From Burkholderiales bacterium (lineage in GTDB: Bacteria; Pseudomonadota; Gammaproteobacteria; Burkholderiales; Burkholderiaceae_C), in the NCBI GenBank assembly GCA_026932235.1, contig JAIXKR010000146.1, forward strand, positions 29,842 to 70,099: 40,258 bases of DNA, given 5' to 3'. The notes beneath the pieces were generated by a model. That model ran no database searches, was not told the DNA's origin, and saw only the letters and a list, made by a program, of their open reading frames with translations. Positions 18,310 to 26,954 of this stretch are shown in pieces; the stretch's first letter is position 1; every line of letters begins with the position of its first letter. A program made the translations under genes and the position numbers.

Positions 18310-18494
18310 CGTGCGCGTCGACGAAGCATTCCCGCCGGCGCGGGGCCGGCGCAGGCAGGTTCTCGGGATGGACGAGTGTAGGTTGACCTCCCGGCACCAC
18401 CGCGCCGGGGTTTCCCCCTGCGGCCCGCCGCCTAAACTCGGGCCGGAGCCGCACCGGCTGCGGTGCGGCACACGCGCAGGTTCGCCGCATCGCC
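18310..18494. promoter_or_regulatory. divergent promoter region between yejB and substrate-binding protein
   Basis: 185 bases with no gene. On the plus strand TTTCCC (18411-18416) and TAAACT (18433-18438) with a 16-bp gap could form a promoter for the binding-protein gene. On the minus strand AGTGTA (18375-18380) reads TACACT, a possible -10 for yejB. No clear operator was seen. Confidence 0.35.
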
Positions 18495-20336
18495 ATGCCC
18501 AGATCGACCCCGCCTCGTCCGCGCCGCCGCGCCGTGCTCGGCGCTGCCGCGCTCGTTGCCGCGACGCCGCTGCGCTCGGCCCTGCCCGGCGACGGCCCCA
18601 GGGTGCTGCGCTACGCCTTCCCCATCGCCGAGTCGAGCTTCGATCCGGCCTACGTCACCGACCTCTATTCGCGCACCATCCTCGAGGGCATCTTCGACGC
18701 GCCGCTGGAGTTCGAGTACCTCGCGCAGCCCATCCGCATGCGCCCGAACACCGCGGCGGCGCTGCCGGAGATCGGCGACGACTTCCGCAGCTTCACCTTC
18801 CGCATCAAGCCCGGCATCTTCTTCGCCGACGACCCGGCCTTCGGCGGCAAGCGGCGCGAGCTGACCGCGCACGACTACGTCTACAGCCTCAAGCGCCACT
18901 ACGACCCGCGCTGGAAGAGCGGCAACCTCTACATCCTCGAGAACGACAGGATCCTCGGTCTCTCGGAGCTGCGGCGCGAGTGCATCGAGCGCAAGATCCC
19001 CTTCGACTACGAACGCGAGGTCGAGGGCCTGCGCGCGCTCGACCGCTACACCTTCCGCGTGCGCCTGGCCGAGCCCAAGCCGCGCTTCGTCTACAACTTC
19101 ACCGACGCCTCCTTCCTCGGCGCGGTGGCGCGCGAGGTGGTCGAGCACTACGGCGACAAGATCGGCGAGCACCCGGTGGGCACCGGGCCCTTCTTGATCA
19201 AGTCGTGGAAGCGCAGCGCGCGCATCGTGCTGGCGCGCAACCCCAACTACCGCGATCGGCGCTACGACGAGCACCCGCCCGCCTCCGACGCGCGCCTGCA
19301 GGCCGTGGCGCAGCAGCTCCGGGGGCGGCGCCTGCCGCTCGTCGACGAGGTGCACATCGCCGTCATCGAGGAGGCGCAGCCGCGCTGGCTGGCCTTCCTC
19401 GGCGCCGAGCAGGACCTGATCGAGAGCGTGCCCGCCGAGTTCGCGGGCGTCGCCTTCCCGAACAACCGCCTCGCGCCCAACCTCGCCAAGCAGGGAATCG
19501 CGATGACGCGCTATCCGCGCGCGGACGTCGCGGTGTCCTACTTCGCGATGGAGAACGAGGTCGTCGGCGGCTACACGCCGGCGCAGGTGGCGCTGCGGCG
19601 CGCGATCTCGCTGGCGGTGGACGTCGAGCGCGAGATCCGCATCGTGCGCCGCGGCCAGGCGATCCCCGCGCAGGGTCCGATCGCGCCCATGGTCTGGGGC
19701 TACGACCCGGCCTTCAAGAGCACGATGAGCGAGTACAACGTGGCGCGCGCCAAGGCGCTGCTGGACCTGCACGGCTTCGTCGACCGCAACGGCGACGGCT
19801 GGCGCGAGCGCCCCGACGGCCGCGCGCTGACGATCGAGTACCACTCGCAGCCCGACCAGGTCAGCCGCGCGCTGGTCGAGCTGTGGCAGAAGAACATGAA
19901 CGCCATCGGCGTGCGCATGGAATTCAGGACTGCGAAGTGGCCCGAGAACCTGAAGGCCAGCCGCGCCGGCAAGCTGATGATGTGGGGCGTGGGCTGGGTC
20001 GCCGGCCAGCCCGACGGAGACACCTTCCTCGCGCTGGGCTACGGCCCCAACAAGGGCCAGGCGAACCATTCGCGCTTCGACCTGCCGGAATTCAACCGCC
20101 TCTACGTGCAGCAGCGCGGACTGCCCGATGGGCCCGAGCGCCAGCGGCTGATGACCGACGCCGCACGGCTGATGATCGCCTACATGCCCTACAAGGTGCA
20201 CGTGCACCGGCTCTTCACCGACCTCGTGCACCCCTGGGTGCTGGGCTATCACCGCAACATCTTCGTGCGCGCCTTCTGGCGCTACGTCGACGTCGATCCC
20301 TCCCTGCAGCAGGGCCGCGCCGGGGCCGGCGCCTGA
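18495..20336 (+). CDS. ABC transporter substrate-binding protein, family 5 (YejA-like)
   Basis: A 613-residue extracytoplasmic solute-binding protein of the peptide/nickel class. The N-terminus MPRSTPPRPRRRAVLGAAAL has a twin-arginine-like start and a hydrophobic core; no lipobox is seen. The body shows RTILEGIFDAPLEFE, IKPGIFFADDPAFGG, HPVGTGPFLIKSW and YNVARAKALLDLHGFVDRNG, all standard for family 5. It is divergent from yejBEF and very likely their binding protein. The length, above that of the usual DppA-type proteins, fits the longer YejA-like subgroup. The ligand is not known; family members bind peptides, opines, microcin C or murein peptides. Confidence 0.9.
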   Translation: MPRSTPPRPRRRAVLGAAALVAATPLRSALPGDGPRVLRYAFPIAESSFDPAYVTDLYSRTILEGIFDAPLEFEYLAQPIRMRPNTAAALPEIGDDFRSFTFRIKPGIFFADDPAFGGKRRELTAHDYVYSLKRHYDPRWKSGNLYILENDRILGLSELRRECIERKIPFDYEREVEGLRALDRYTFRVRLAEPKPRFVYNFTDASFLGAVAREVVEHYGDKIGEHPVGTGPFLIKSWKRSARIVLARNPNYRDRRYDEHPPASDARLQAVAQQLRGRRLPLVDEVHIAVIEEAQPRWLAFLGAEQDLIESVPAEFAGVAFPNNRLAPNLAKQGIAMTRYPRADVAVSYFAMENEVVGGYTPAQVALRRAISLAVDVEREIRIVRRGQAIPAQGPIAPMVWGYDPAFKSTMSEYNVARAKALLDLHGFVDRNGDGWRERPDGRALTIEYHSQPDQVSRALVELWQKNMNAIGVRMEFRTAKWPENLKASRAGKLMMWGVGWVAGQPDGDTFLALGYGPNKGQANHSRFDLPEFNRLYVQQRGLPDGPERQRLMTDAARLMIAYMPYKVHVHRLFTDLVHPWVLGYHRNIFVRAFWRYVDVDPSLQQGRAGAGA

Positions 20337-20353
20337 GAAGGCGCAGCGCGCGC

Positions 20354-20782
20354 CTACCGCGCCAGCGCGACGATCGCCGCCGCCGACACCGCGCCCGACT
20401 GGCGCCGCGTCTCGCGCCCGCCGTCCAGGCGCACCAGCGTCGGGATGCTGCGGATGGCAAAGCGCTGCGAGAGCCGCGGGTTGTCGTCGCTGTTCACCTT
20501 CACCAGCAACGCCTGGCCTTCGAGCTGCGCGGCCGCCTGCGCGAAGGCCGGCGCCATCGCGCGACAGGGTCCGCACCAGGGCGCCCAGAAGTCGACCAGC
20601 ACGGGCAGCTTCGCGGCCTGCACGACGGCGTCGAAGTCGGCGTCGCCGAGTTCCAGCGGCTGCCCGGCCAGCAGCGGGCGCTGGCACTTGCCGCACTGCG
20701 GCGACTCGCCGGCGCGCGCGGCCGGCACCCGGTTCCTGACGCCGCAATGCGGGCAGGCGATGAAAAGCGTGGGCGTGTCCAT
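20354..20782 (-). CDS. trxC: thioredoxin 2 (TrxC)
   Basis: A 142-residue protein with an N-terminal zinc-ribbon (CPHC near residue 10 and CGKC near 30) and a thioredoxin domain with active site FWAPWCGPC. The zinc motif plus WCGPC identifies thioredoxin 2, a cytoplasmic disulphide reductase often linked to oxidative stress. The start at 20782 removes a long shadow extension. Convergent with the substrate-binding protein gene, 17 bases apart. Confidence 0.93.
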   Translation of the reverse strand: MDTPTLFIACPHCGVRNRVPAARAGESPQCGKCQRPLLAGQPLELGDADFDAVVQAAKLPVLVDFWAPWCGPCRAMAPAFAQAAAQLEGQALLVKVNSDDNPRLSQRFAIRSIPTLVRLDGGRETRRQSGAVSAAAIVALAR

Positions 20783-20929
20783 ACCCGACAGCTGAGGGGG
20801 ATCGGCCGCAGCACAAGACCCCCCGGCAACACGGCGCCGCGCAGTTTCACGTCCCGCTTGCGACAATCGGCCCACGCGCGGCGCACCCGCTTGCAATGCC
20901 GCGCGCTGCCCCCAGCTGACGGCGAACCG

Positions 20930-21226
20930 ATGTCCGCTCTCCTCCAAACCCTGCGCGAATTCCTTCGCGGCCTGGCCGAAGGCCTGCTGCGCGTGGCCGT
21001 GCTCGCCTTCGGGGCCCTGGTGGCCCTGGTGACGCTGGCCTGCGGCCTGGCGCTGGCCGGCGGGCTGCTGCTGTGGTCGCTGCTGCGCGGGCGCCGCGCG
21101 CTGCCGCCCAACGTCTTCGTCGGCCGCGCAAGCCGGCCACAGACGCCACCGCCGGCCGAGGTGGTGGACGTGCAGGTGCGTGAAGTGCGCGAGGTGCGCG
21201 ACCCGACGCACCCGTCGCAAGGCTGA
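20930..21226 (+). CDS. small single-pass membrane protein of unknown function
   Basis: A 98-residue ORF that I do not recognise. About residues 20-53 are hydrophobic (VAVLAFGALVALVTLACGLALAGG is split by small residues and may be one long or two short helices), followed by a basic RGRRALPPN and a polar tail rich in Val, Arg, Glu and Pro. The ATG is preceded by a weak GGCGAA. It lies alone between trxC and the RlmN-like gene. Composition and topology look real. Confidence 0.6.
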   Translation: MSALLQTLREFLRGLAEGLLRVAVLAFGALVALVTLACGLALAGGLLLWSLLRGRRALPPNVFVGRASRPQTPPPAEVVDVQVREVREVRDPTHPSQG

Positions 21227-21271
21227 GCCGCCCGCCGCGCAAGGCGGGGCCTGGCCTTGCGCGCAGCCCGT

Positions 21272-22282
21272 TCAGGCGGGGAGGGCGCGGGCGCGCAGCT
21301 GGCCGCAGCCGCCGTCGACCTCCTGCGCCGCCGAGCGCCGCATCCGCGTGAGGATCCCGGCCCGGTTGAGCGCCCGCGTCATCGCCACCGCGCGCTCCCA
21401 GCTCGGACGCGCGAAGCCGCTGCCCTCGGCGCGGTTGAAGGGGATGAGGTTGAGCATCAGGTAGCGCCCCGCGAGCAGCCGCTGCAGGCCCTCGATCTCG
21501 TCGTCGCCGTCGTTCACGCCCGCCAGCAGCGTCCACTGGATCTGAGCCGGGTAGCCGCTGGCGCGCGCGTAGCGGTCGGCGGCGTCGACGAGCGCGGCCG
21601 GCGCCAGGCGCGGCGCACGCGGCAGCAGCGCCGCACGCCGCTCGGCATCGGTGCTGTGCAGCGAGAGCGCCAGCGCCGGCTTCACCCGCCCCTGCGGCAG
21701 GCGCTCGAAGGCGCGCTGATCGCCCACCGTCGAGAACACGAGCGACTTGTGGCCGATGCCGCCCAGGGTGCCGAGCGCGTCGATCGCCTCCAGCACGGCG
21801 TCCAGGTTGTGGCTGGGCTCGCCGATGCCCATGAACACCACCTTGGCCACCGGCTGCTGCGCGCGCGCCAGCGCCACCTGGGCCAGGATCTCGGCGCTGC
21901 CGAGCTGGCGCAGCAGGCCGTCGCGCCCGCTCATGCAGAAGCGGCAGCCGACGGCGCAGCCGACCTGCGTCGACACGCACAGCCCCTGCCGCGGCAGCCG
22001 CGTGGCCTCGATGCGCTGGCCGTCGGCCAGCGCCAGCAGCAGCCGCGCCGAGCCGTCGGGCGCCGGGTGCTCGGACACTAGGCTCACGAGGCGCGAAAGC
22101 CGCTCGCGCAAGGCCGGCAGCCCCTCGCGCAGGGCGCGCGGCAGGAAGTCGGCCGCATCGCGCCGCCCACGCTCCAGCGGGCGCGCCTGCAGCCACTGGC
22201 GCAGCAGGTGCTCCTCGTGCACGGTGCGCGCGCCCAGCTCGCGCAGCCCTTGTCTCAGGTCGTGGAGGGACGCAGGGGCCAT
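21272..22282 (-). CDS. RlmN/Cfr-family radical SAM rRNA methyltransferase paralogue
   Basis: A 336-residue radical SAM enzyme. The cluster motif CAVGCRFCMSG (C-x3-C-x2-C) follows CVSTQVG; further family marks are VVFMGIGEPSHNLDAV, ALSLHS and the C-terminal GGCGQL, where the Cys is the one that forms the methyl-transfer intermediate in RlmN. RlmN methylates C2 of A2503 in 23S rRNA and A37 of some tRNAs; Cfr methylates C8. Housekeeping rlmN in Burkholderiales usually sits beside ndk and ispG, which are not here. The N-terminal helical domain is short, and GGCGQL replaces the usual AACGQL. It may therefore be a second copy with a different target. Start ATG 22282. Confidence 0.82.
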   Translation of the reverse strand: MAPASLHDLRQGLRELGARTVHEEHLLRQWLQARPLERGRRDAADFLPRALREGLPALRERLSRLVSLVSEHPAPDGSARLLLALADGQRIEATRLPRQGLCVSTQVGCAVGCRFCMSGRDGLLRQLGSAEILAQVALARAQQPVAKVVFMGIGEPSHNLDAVLEAIDALGTLGGIGHKSLVFSTVGDQRAFERLPQGRVKPALALSLHSTDAERRAALLPRAPRLAPAALVDAADRYARASGYPAQIQWTLLAGVNDGDDEIEGLQRLLAGRYLMLNLIPFNRAEGSGFARPSWERAVAMTRALNRAGILTRMRRSAAQEVDGGCGQLRARALPA

Positions 22283-22365
22283 GGGTCGGACGTACTCGCT
22301 GCACGAGGGCACGGAGCATACATAGTGCGGTGAAAGCGCCCGCCGCCCGGCGCCGATGCCGACGC

Positions 22366-22381
22366 CGCCGACCTTTCGGCG
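22366..22381 (+). other. small hairpin in the serA leader
   Basis: CGCCGA (22366-22371) and TCGGCG (22376-22381) form a perfect stem with a CCTT loop, in the 189-base gap before serA. A short TTTT occurs 10 bases later (22391-22394) but is not adjacent, so this is a weak candidate for a leader structure. Confidence 0.25.
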
Positions 22382-22471
22382 AGGACGGCCTTTTCGTGCA
22401 GGCCGACCGGCGAGGGCCCCGCTTGCCGGCATGATCGCGTCCCGCGATCCATCGACCGACGACACCCGCCC

Positions 22472-23701
22472 ATGCCCGACACCTCCCTGCCCAAGAGCAA
22501 GATCAGGTTCCTCCTCGCCGAAGGCATCCACGACAGCGCCGCCGAGGCCTTGCACGCGGCCGGCTACACGCAGGTCGAGCGTCTGCCCGGCGCGCTGGAA
22601 GGCGAGGAGCTGCGGCGCCGCATCGCCGACGTGCACTTCATCGGCATCCGCTCGCGCACCCAGCTCACGGCCGAGGTGCTGGCGCAGGCGAAGCGGCTCA
22701 CCGCCATCGGCTGCTTCTGCATCGGCACCAACCAGGTCGACCTGGGCGCCGCGCGCGAGCACGGCATCGCCGTCTTCAACGCGCCCTACTCGAACACGCG
22801 CTCGGTGGCCGAGCTGGTGCTGGCCGAGGCCATCCTGCTGCTGCGCGGCATCCCGGAGAAGAACGCCGCCGCGCACCGGGGCGGCTGGCTCAAGAGCGCC
22901 GAGCACTGCCACGAGGCGCGCGGCAAGACGCTGGGCATCGTCGGCTACGGCGCCATCGGCTCGCAGCTCTCGGTGCTCGCCGAGAGCCTGGGCATGCAGG
23001 TGCTCTTTCACGACGTCGTCGCCAAGCTGCCGCTGGGCAACGCGCAGCGCGCCGCGAGCCTGCACGATCTGCTCGCGCGCAGCGACATCGTCTCGCTGCA
23101 CGTGCCCGACCTGCCGTCGACGAAGTGGATGCTGGGCGCCGCCGAGATCGCCGCCATGAAGCCCGGCGCGCTGCTCATCAACGCCTCGCGCGGCACGGTG
23201 GTCGAGATCGAGCCGCTGGCGCAGGCGATCACGAGCGGTGCGCTGCGCGGCGCGGCCATCGACGTCTTCCCGGTCGAGCCCAAGAGCAACAAGGACGAGT
23301 TCGTGTCGCCGCTGCGCGGCCTGCCCAACGTCATCCTGACGCCGCACATCGGCGGCTCGACGATGGAGGCGCAGGCCAACATCGGCGTCGAGGTCGCCGC
23401 CAAGCTGATCCGCTACAGCGACAACGGCACCACCACCTCCTCGGTCAACTTCCCCGAGGTCGCGCTGCCCGAGCACGCCGGCAAGCACCGCCTGCTGCAC
23501 GTGCACGCCAACCGGCCCGGCGTGCTCTCGCAGATCAACCGCATCCTCTCCGACAACGACGTCAACATCGCCGCGCAGTACCTGCAGACCAACGAGGCCA
23601 TCGGCTACGTCGTCATCGACATGGACGCGCGCTCGTCGGACCTCGCGCTGGAAAAGCTCGCGCAGGTCCCCGGCACGATCCGCTGCCGGGTGTTGTTCTG
23701 A
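22472..23701 (+). CDS. serA: D-3-phosphoglycerate dehydrogenase
   Basis: A 409-residue enzyme that oxidises 3-phosphoglycerate to 3-phosphohydroxypyruvate with NAD+, the first step of serine synthesis in the cytoplasm. Visible are the NAD fold GIVGYGAIGSQ (about residues 154-164), the substrate Arg in NASRGTVVEIEPLA, and the catalytic His in LTPHIGGSTMEAQ. A C-terminal ACT domain (about 335-409, LLHVHANRPGVLSQINRILS) usually gives serine feedback inhibition. The length matches the E. coli-type enzyme. The next gene starts 28 bases later on the same strand. Confidence 0.95.
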   Translation: MPDTSLPKSKIRFLLAEGIHDSAAEALHAAGYTQVERLPGALEGEELRRRIADVHFIGIRSRTQLTAEVLAQAKRLTAIGCFCIGTNQVDLGAAREHGIAVFNAPYSNTRSVAELVLAEAILLLRGIPEKNAAAHRGGWLKSAEHCHEARGKTLGIVGYGAIGSQLSVLAESLGMQVLFHDVVAKLPLGNAQRAASLHDLLARSDIVSLHVPDLPSTKWMLGAAEIAAMKPGALLINASRGTVVEIEPLAQAITSGALRGAAIDVFPVEPKSNKDEFVSPLRGLPNVILTPHIGGSTMEAQANIGVEVAAKLIRYSDNGTTTSSVNFPEVALPEHAGKHRLLHVHANRPGVLSQINRILSDNDVNIAAQYLQTNEAIGYVVIDMDARSSDLALEKLAQVPGTIRCRVLF

Positions 23702-23729
23702 GCCGCGGCCCGCGCGCGCCGTCGTGCCG

Positions 23730-25265
23730 ATGACGCGCCTGTACCGGCTGCTCGTCGTCGCGCTGCTGGGCTTCGCCTCGGGGCTGCCGCTGGCGCTGAC
23801 CGGGCAGGCGATGCAGGCCTGGCTGACGACGGAAGGCGTGGACATCGCCACCATCGGCTTCCTCGGTCTGGTCGGCCTGCCCTACACCTTCAAGTTCCTC
23901 TGGGCGCCGCTGATGGACCGCTTCGAGCTGCCCGGCCTGGGCCGCCGGCGCGGCTGGCTGGTGGCCACGCAGCTGCTGCTGGCGGCACTTCTGCTGGCGC
24001 TGGCCGCCACCTCGCCCACCGGCGCCACGCGCGCCTTCGCGCTGCTGGCGCTGGCGATCGCCTTCGTCTCGGCTTCGCAGGACGTGGTGATCGACGCCTA
24101 CCGCACCGAGTTGCTGCCCGGGCCCGAGCGCGGCCTGGGCGCTTCGCTCAACGTCGCCGGCTACCGCCTGGCGATGATCGTCAGCGGCGGCCTGGCGCTG
24201 ATCTGGACCGACGCCCACCAGGGCGGGGGCTGGTCCTGGCCCGAGGTCTATCGGCTGATGGCGGCGCTGATGACGGGCGCGGCCGTCTTCTCCGCGCTGC
24301 TGCTGCCGCGCCTGCCGCCGGTGCCCGGGCCGCGAGGGCAGGGCGCACGCGAGCTCCGGGGCTTTGCCGCGGTGGTGGCCGCGGTGGCGCTGGGCGTGCT
24401 GCTGAGCGACCGCTTCGGCCAGGACGCCGCGCAGGCGCTGCTCGGCGCCTGGCTTTCGACGACCGCCCTGCCCGCGGCGCTGCAGCGACGCTGGATCGAC
24501 CTCGCCGCGCTGCTCGGCGGCGTCGCCCTCACGCTGCCGCTGGCCGCCTGGGCGGCGCGGCGTGCGCGCTTCCAGACGCTGCTCGACGGCCTCGGCGACT
24601 ACTTCGCGCATCCGGGCGCGGCGGCGATGCTGCTGCTGATCGTGCTCTACAAGCTCGGCGACGCCTTCGCCGGCGCACTGCTCACGCCCTTCCTGCTCAA
24701 GGGCGTGGGCTACGGCCTGGCCGAGGTCGGCGTCGTCAACAAGCTGATCGGCCTGTGGATGACGATCGCCGGCGCGCTGCTCGGCGGCGCGCTGATGCTG
24801 CGCCTGGGGCTGTGGCGCGCGCTTTTCGTCTTCGGCCTGCTGCAGGCGGCGAGCAACCTCGGCTTCTGGTGGCTCGCGCAGGGCGGGCGCGGGCAGCTGG
24901 GCGCGGCGCTGCTGCCCGCCTTCGACTGGGGCTTCGTCGAACTCGCGCAGGCGACGCCGGTGGACGGCGGCCTGCTGCTCGTCGTCGTGCTCGAGAACCT
25001 CTCGGGCGGCATGGGCACGGCGGCCTTCCTCGCCTTCCTGATGAGCCTGTGCAGCCAGCGCTTCACCGCCACGCAGTTCGCGCTGCTCTCGGCCTTCGCC
25101 TCCATCGGCCGCGTCTGGGTCGCGCCGCTGGCCGGCGTGCTCGCCCAGACCATCGGCTGGCCCAGCTTCTTCGTCGTCAGCACGCTCTTCGCGCTGCCGG
25201 CGCTCGTCATGCTGTGGCGGCTGCGCGCGCCGATTCGCGCGCTGGAATCGACGCCTGCGCGCTGA
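23730..25265 (+). CDS. AmpG-like MFS permease
   Basis: A 511-residue major-facilitator protein with 12-14 transmembrane segments. The N-terminal LLGFASGLPLALTGQAMQAW and LPYTFKFLWAPLMDRFELPG match AmpG, the inner-membrane permease that brings GlcNAc-anhydroMurNAc peptides from wall turnover into the cytoplasm. The GTG at 23724 is an alternative start; ATG 23730 is preferred. The extended loop and helix region around residues 200-270 is longer than minimal MFS proteins, as seen in AmpG. It follows serA closely but is functionally unrelated. Confidence 0.85.
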   Translation: MTRLYRLLVVALLGFASGLPLALTGQAMQAWLTTEGVDIATIGFLGLVGLPYTFKFLWAPLMDRFELPGLGRRRGWLVATQLLLAALLLALAATSPTGATRAFALLALAIAFVSASQDVVIDAYRTELLPGPERGLGASLNVAGYRLAMIVSGGLALIWTDAHQGGGWSWPEVYRLMAALMTGAAVFSALLLPRLPPVPGPRGQGARELRGFAAVVAAVALGVLLSDRFGQDAAQALLGAWLSTTALPAALQRRWIDLAALLGGVALTLPLAAWAARRARFQTLLDGLGDYFAHPGAAAMLLLIVLYKLGDAFAGALLTPFLLKGVGYGLAEVGVVNKLIGLWMTIAGALLGGALMLRLGLWRALFVFGLLQAASNLGFWWLAQGGRGQLGAALLPAFDWGFVELAQATPVDGGLLLVVVLENLSGGMGTAAFLAFLMSLCSQRFTATQFALLSAFASIGRVWVAPLAGVLAQTIGWPSFFVVSTLFALPALVMLWRLRAPIRALESTPAR

Positions 25266-25340
25266 GCAGGGCCTCGCCGGCGTGGAAATCCCGCTCCGTG
25301 GCACCATCTGGACGGAGAGCCACCGAAGGACCCTGCCGCG

Positions 25341-26267
25341 ATGCCCTGCACCCTGCGTACCGACACCGACATCGGCGCCCCCGCACCGGCGCGTGCCTGC
25401 CGCTGCCCGCGGCACGCGCGGCGCCTCTTCACCGGCGGCGCCGTCGGCGCCGCGCTGCTGGCCGCCTCCGGGCCGCTGGCGGCGGCGCGCATCCCGGAGT
25501 GCAAGCGCTCCGGCTTCACCAAGGCGGTGCCGGCCCAGACCGTGGAGGAGGAGGCGCAGCAGCAGTACCGGCAGATGCTGGACAAGGCCGGCAGCGACCG
25601 CGCGCTGGCGCCGGCGCAGCACCCGCAGCTGCAGCGGCTGCGCTACATCGGCGCGCGCATCGAGCCCTTCACGCGCGACTGCAATTCGCGCGCCGCGCAC
25701 TGGAAGTGGGAAATCAACCTCATCGGCAGCCGCCAGATCAACGCCTTCTGCATGCCCGGCGGCAAGATCGCCTTCTTCTGGGGCATCCTCTCCGAGTTGC
25801 AGCTCTCCGACGACGAGGTGGCGATGGTCATGGGCCACGAGATCGCGCACGCGCTGCTCGAGCACGCGCGTGAGCAGATGGGCAAGAACGTCGTCACCTC
25901 GGGCGCCATGCGGCTGGGCGCCGCGCTGCTGGGCCTGGGCCAGATCGGCGACATCGGCGCGCAGATCGGCAGCCAGTTGCTGTCGCTGAAGTTCAGCCGC
26001 GACGACGAATCGGAGGCCGACGCACTGGGTCTGGTGATGGCCGCGAAGGCCGGCTACGACCCGCGCGCCGGCGTCACGCTGTGGCAGAAGATGACCGCGG
26101 GCGCCGGCGGCACACCGCCGGCGCTGCTCTCCACGCACCCGGCGGGTCCGACGCGCATCAAGGACATCGAGGCCAAGCTGCCGCGCGTGATGCCGGAGTT
26201 CGAGGCCGCGGCCAAGCCCGAGCGCCGCTTCGCGCCCCCGCCCAAGGGATCGTCCTCGCGCCAGTAG
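25341..26267 (+). CDS. M48-family zinc metalloprotease, exported
   Basis: A 308-residue protein. The zinc motif HEIAH (first His at residue 166, in VMGHEIAHALLEHAREQMGK) and the third ligand Glu in SRDDESEADALGL identify an M48 (Ste24/BepA-like) peptidase. The N-terminus holds a basic stretch and RRLFTGGAVGAALLAASGPL, a signal sequence with a twin-arginine-like start. A Cys follows the cleavage region, but there is no clean lipobox. Such periplasmic M48 proteins act in outer-membrane protein quality control. The C-terminal HPAGPTRIKDIEAKLPRVM is typical. Convergent with the Crp/Fnr gene. Confidence 0.9.
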   Translation: MPCTLRTDTDIGAPAPARACRCPRHARRLFTGGAVGAALLAASGPLAAARIPECKRSGFTKAVPAQTVEEEAQQQYRQMLDKAGSDRALAPAQHPQLQRLRYIGARIEPFTRDCNSRAAHWKWEINLIGSRQINAFCMPGGKIAFFWGILSELQLSDDEVAMVMGHEIAHALLEHAREQMGKNVVTSGAMRLGAALLGLGQIGDIGAQIGSQLLSLKFSRDDESEADALGLVMAAKAGYDPRAGVTLWQKMTAGAGGTPPALLSTHPAGPTRIKDIEAKLPRVMPEFEAAAKPERRFAPPPKGSSSRQ

Positions 26268-26275
26268 CGCCGCCC

Positions 26276-26289
26276 GCGGGAGCTCCCGC
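26276..26289. terminator. 14-bp palindrome between convergent genes
   Basis: GCGGGAGCTCCCGC is a perfect palindrome between the stop of the M48 gene and the stop of the Crp/Fnr gene. It could act as a two-way terminator, but no T-run follows on either strand. Confidence 0.35.
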
Positions 26290-26954
26290 TACCAGCGCGG
26301 AGGCAAGGGCTTGAGCAGCACCAGCGCCTCCCCGCGCGGTGCGCTCACGTAGCCGCCCTGCTGCAGGTCGCTCAGCTGCCGCGTGACCATCTCGCGCGAG
26401 CAGCCGACACGGTTGGCCATTTCCTGGTGCGTGAGCTTCTCCGGCAGCCGCCGCGTGCCGTCGGGCTGCGCCTGCCCCAGGTCCTCGAGCAGGGCCTTCA
26501 GGCGCCCGTAGACGTCGTTGAGCGCCATGCTCTTGGCGCTGAGCGTGGCCATGCGGGCGCGGCGGATCACCTTGCCCAGCAACTCGAAGGCGAACTGCGG
26601 GTGCTCGGCCACATGCGCCTCGAGCGTGCGTCGCGTCACCATCGCGCACAGCGTCGGTTCGAGTGCGGCGACGCTGGCCGAGCGCGGCCCGCCGTCCAGG
26701 CTCATCTCGCCGACGTACTCGCCCGGGCCGTAGGTGCCGTGCGTGATCTCGCGCTCGTTGGCGAGGTGCCCACCGTAGACGCGCAGCCGTCCCTCGAGGA
26801 CGATGTAGAGCGTGTCGCCCTGCGTGCCTTCCTGGATCAGCACCGCGCCCTTGGGGAAGCGGCAGAGCTCGCCGCGCCGTGCCAGCGCGCGCACCGCGTC
26901 GGACAGCGGCGCCGTCTCGACGAGTTGCGCCGGATCGACGCGGCCGCGCGCCAT
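26289..26954 (-). CDS. Crp/Fnr-family transcriptional regulator
   Basis: A 221-residue regulator with a cyclic-nucleotide-binding-like fold (about residues 20-130, FPKGAVLIQEGTQGDTLYIV and YVGEMSLDGGPRSASVAALE) and a C-terminal HTH (LTHQEMANRVGCSREMVTRQ). No N-terminal Fe-S cysteines are seen, so it is not a typical Fnr. The RSASV segment resembles the phosphate-binding cassette of CRP (RSA), so a cyclic nucleotide ligand is possible. The ATG shares a base with the MBL hydrolase stop (TGATG), so the two are co-translated. Confidence 0.88.
   Translation of the reverse strand: MARGRVDPAQLVETAPLSDAVRALARRGELCRFPKGAVLIQEGTQGDTLYIVLEGRLRVYGGHLANEREITHGTYGPGEYVGEMSLDGGPRSASVAALEPTLCAMVTRRTLEAHVAEHPQFAFELLGKVIRRARMATLSAKSMALNDVYGRLKALLEDLGQAQPDGTRRLPEKLTHQEMANRVGCSREMVTRQLSDLQQGGYVSAPRGEALVLLKPLPPRW

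Noticed and set aside
20783-23854. In-frame extension of the RlmN-like gene far upstream
   Set aside because: The extension is antisense to serA and lacks motifs; ATG 22282 fits the family length.
23613-26138. 841-codon minus-strand frame opposite serA end, MFS and M48 genes
   Set aside because: Antisense shadow of three well-supported genes; low-complexity composition.
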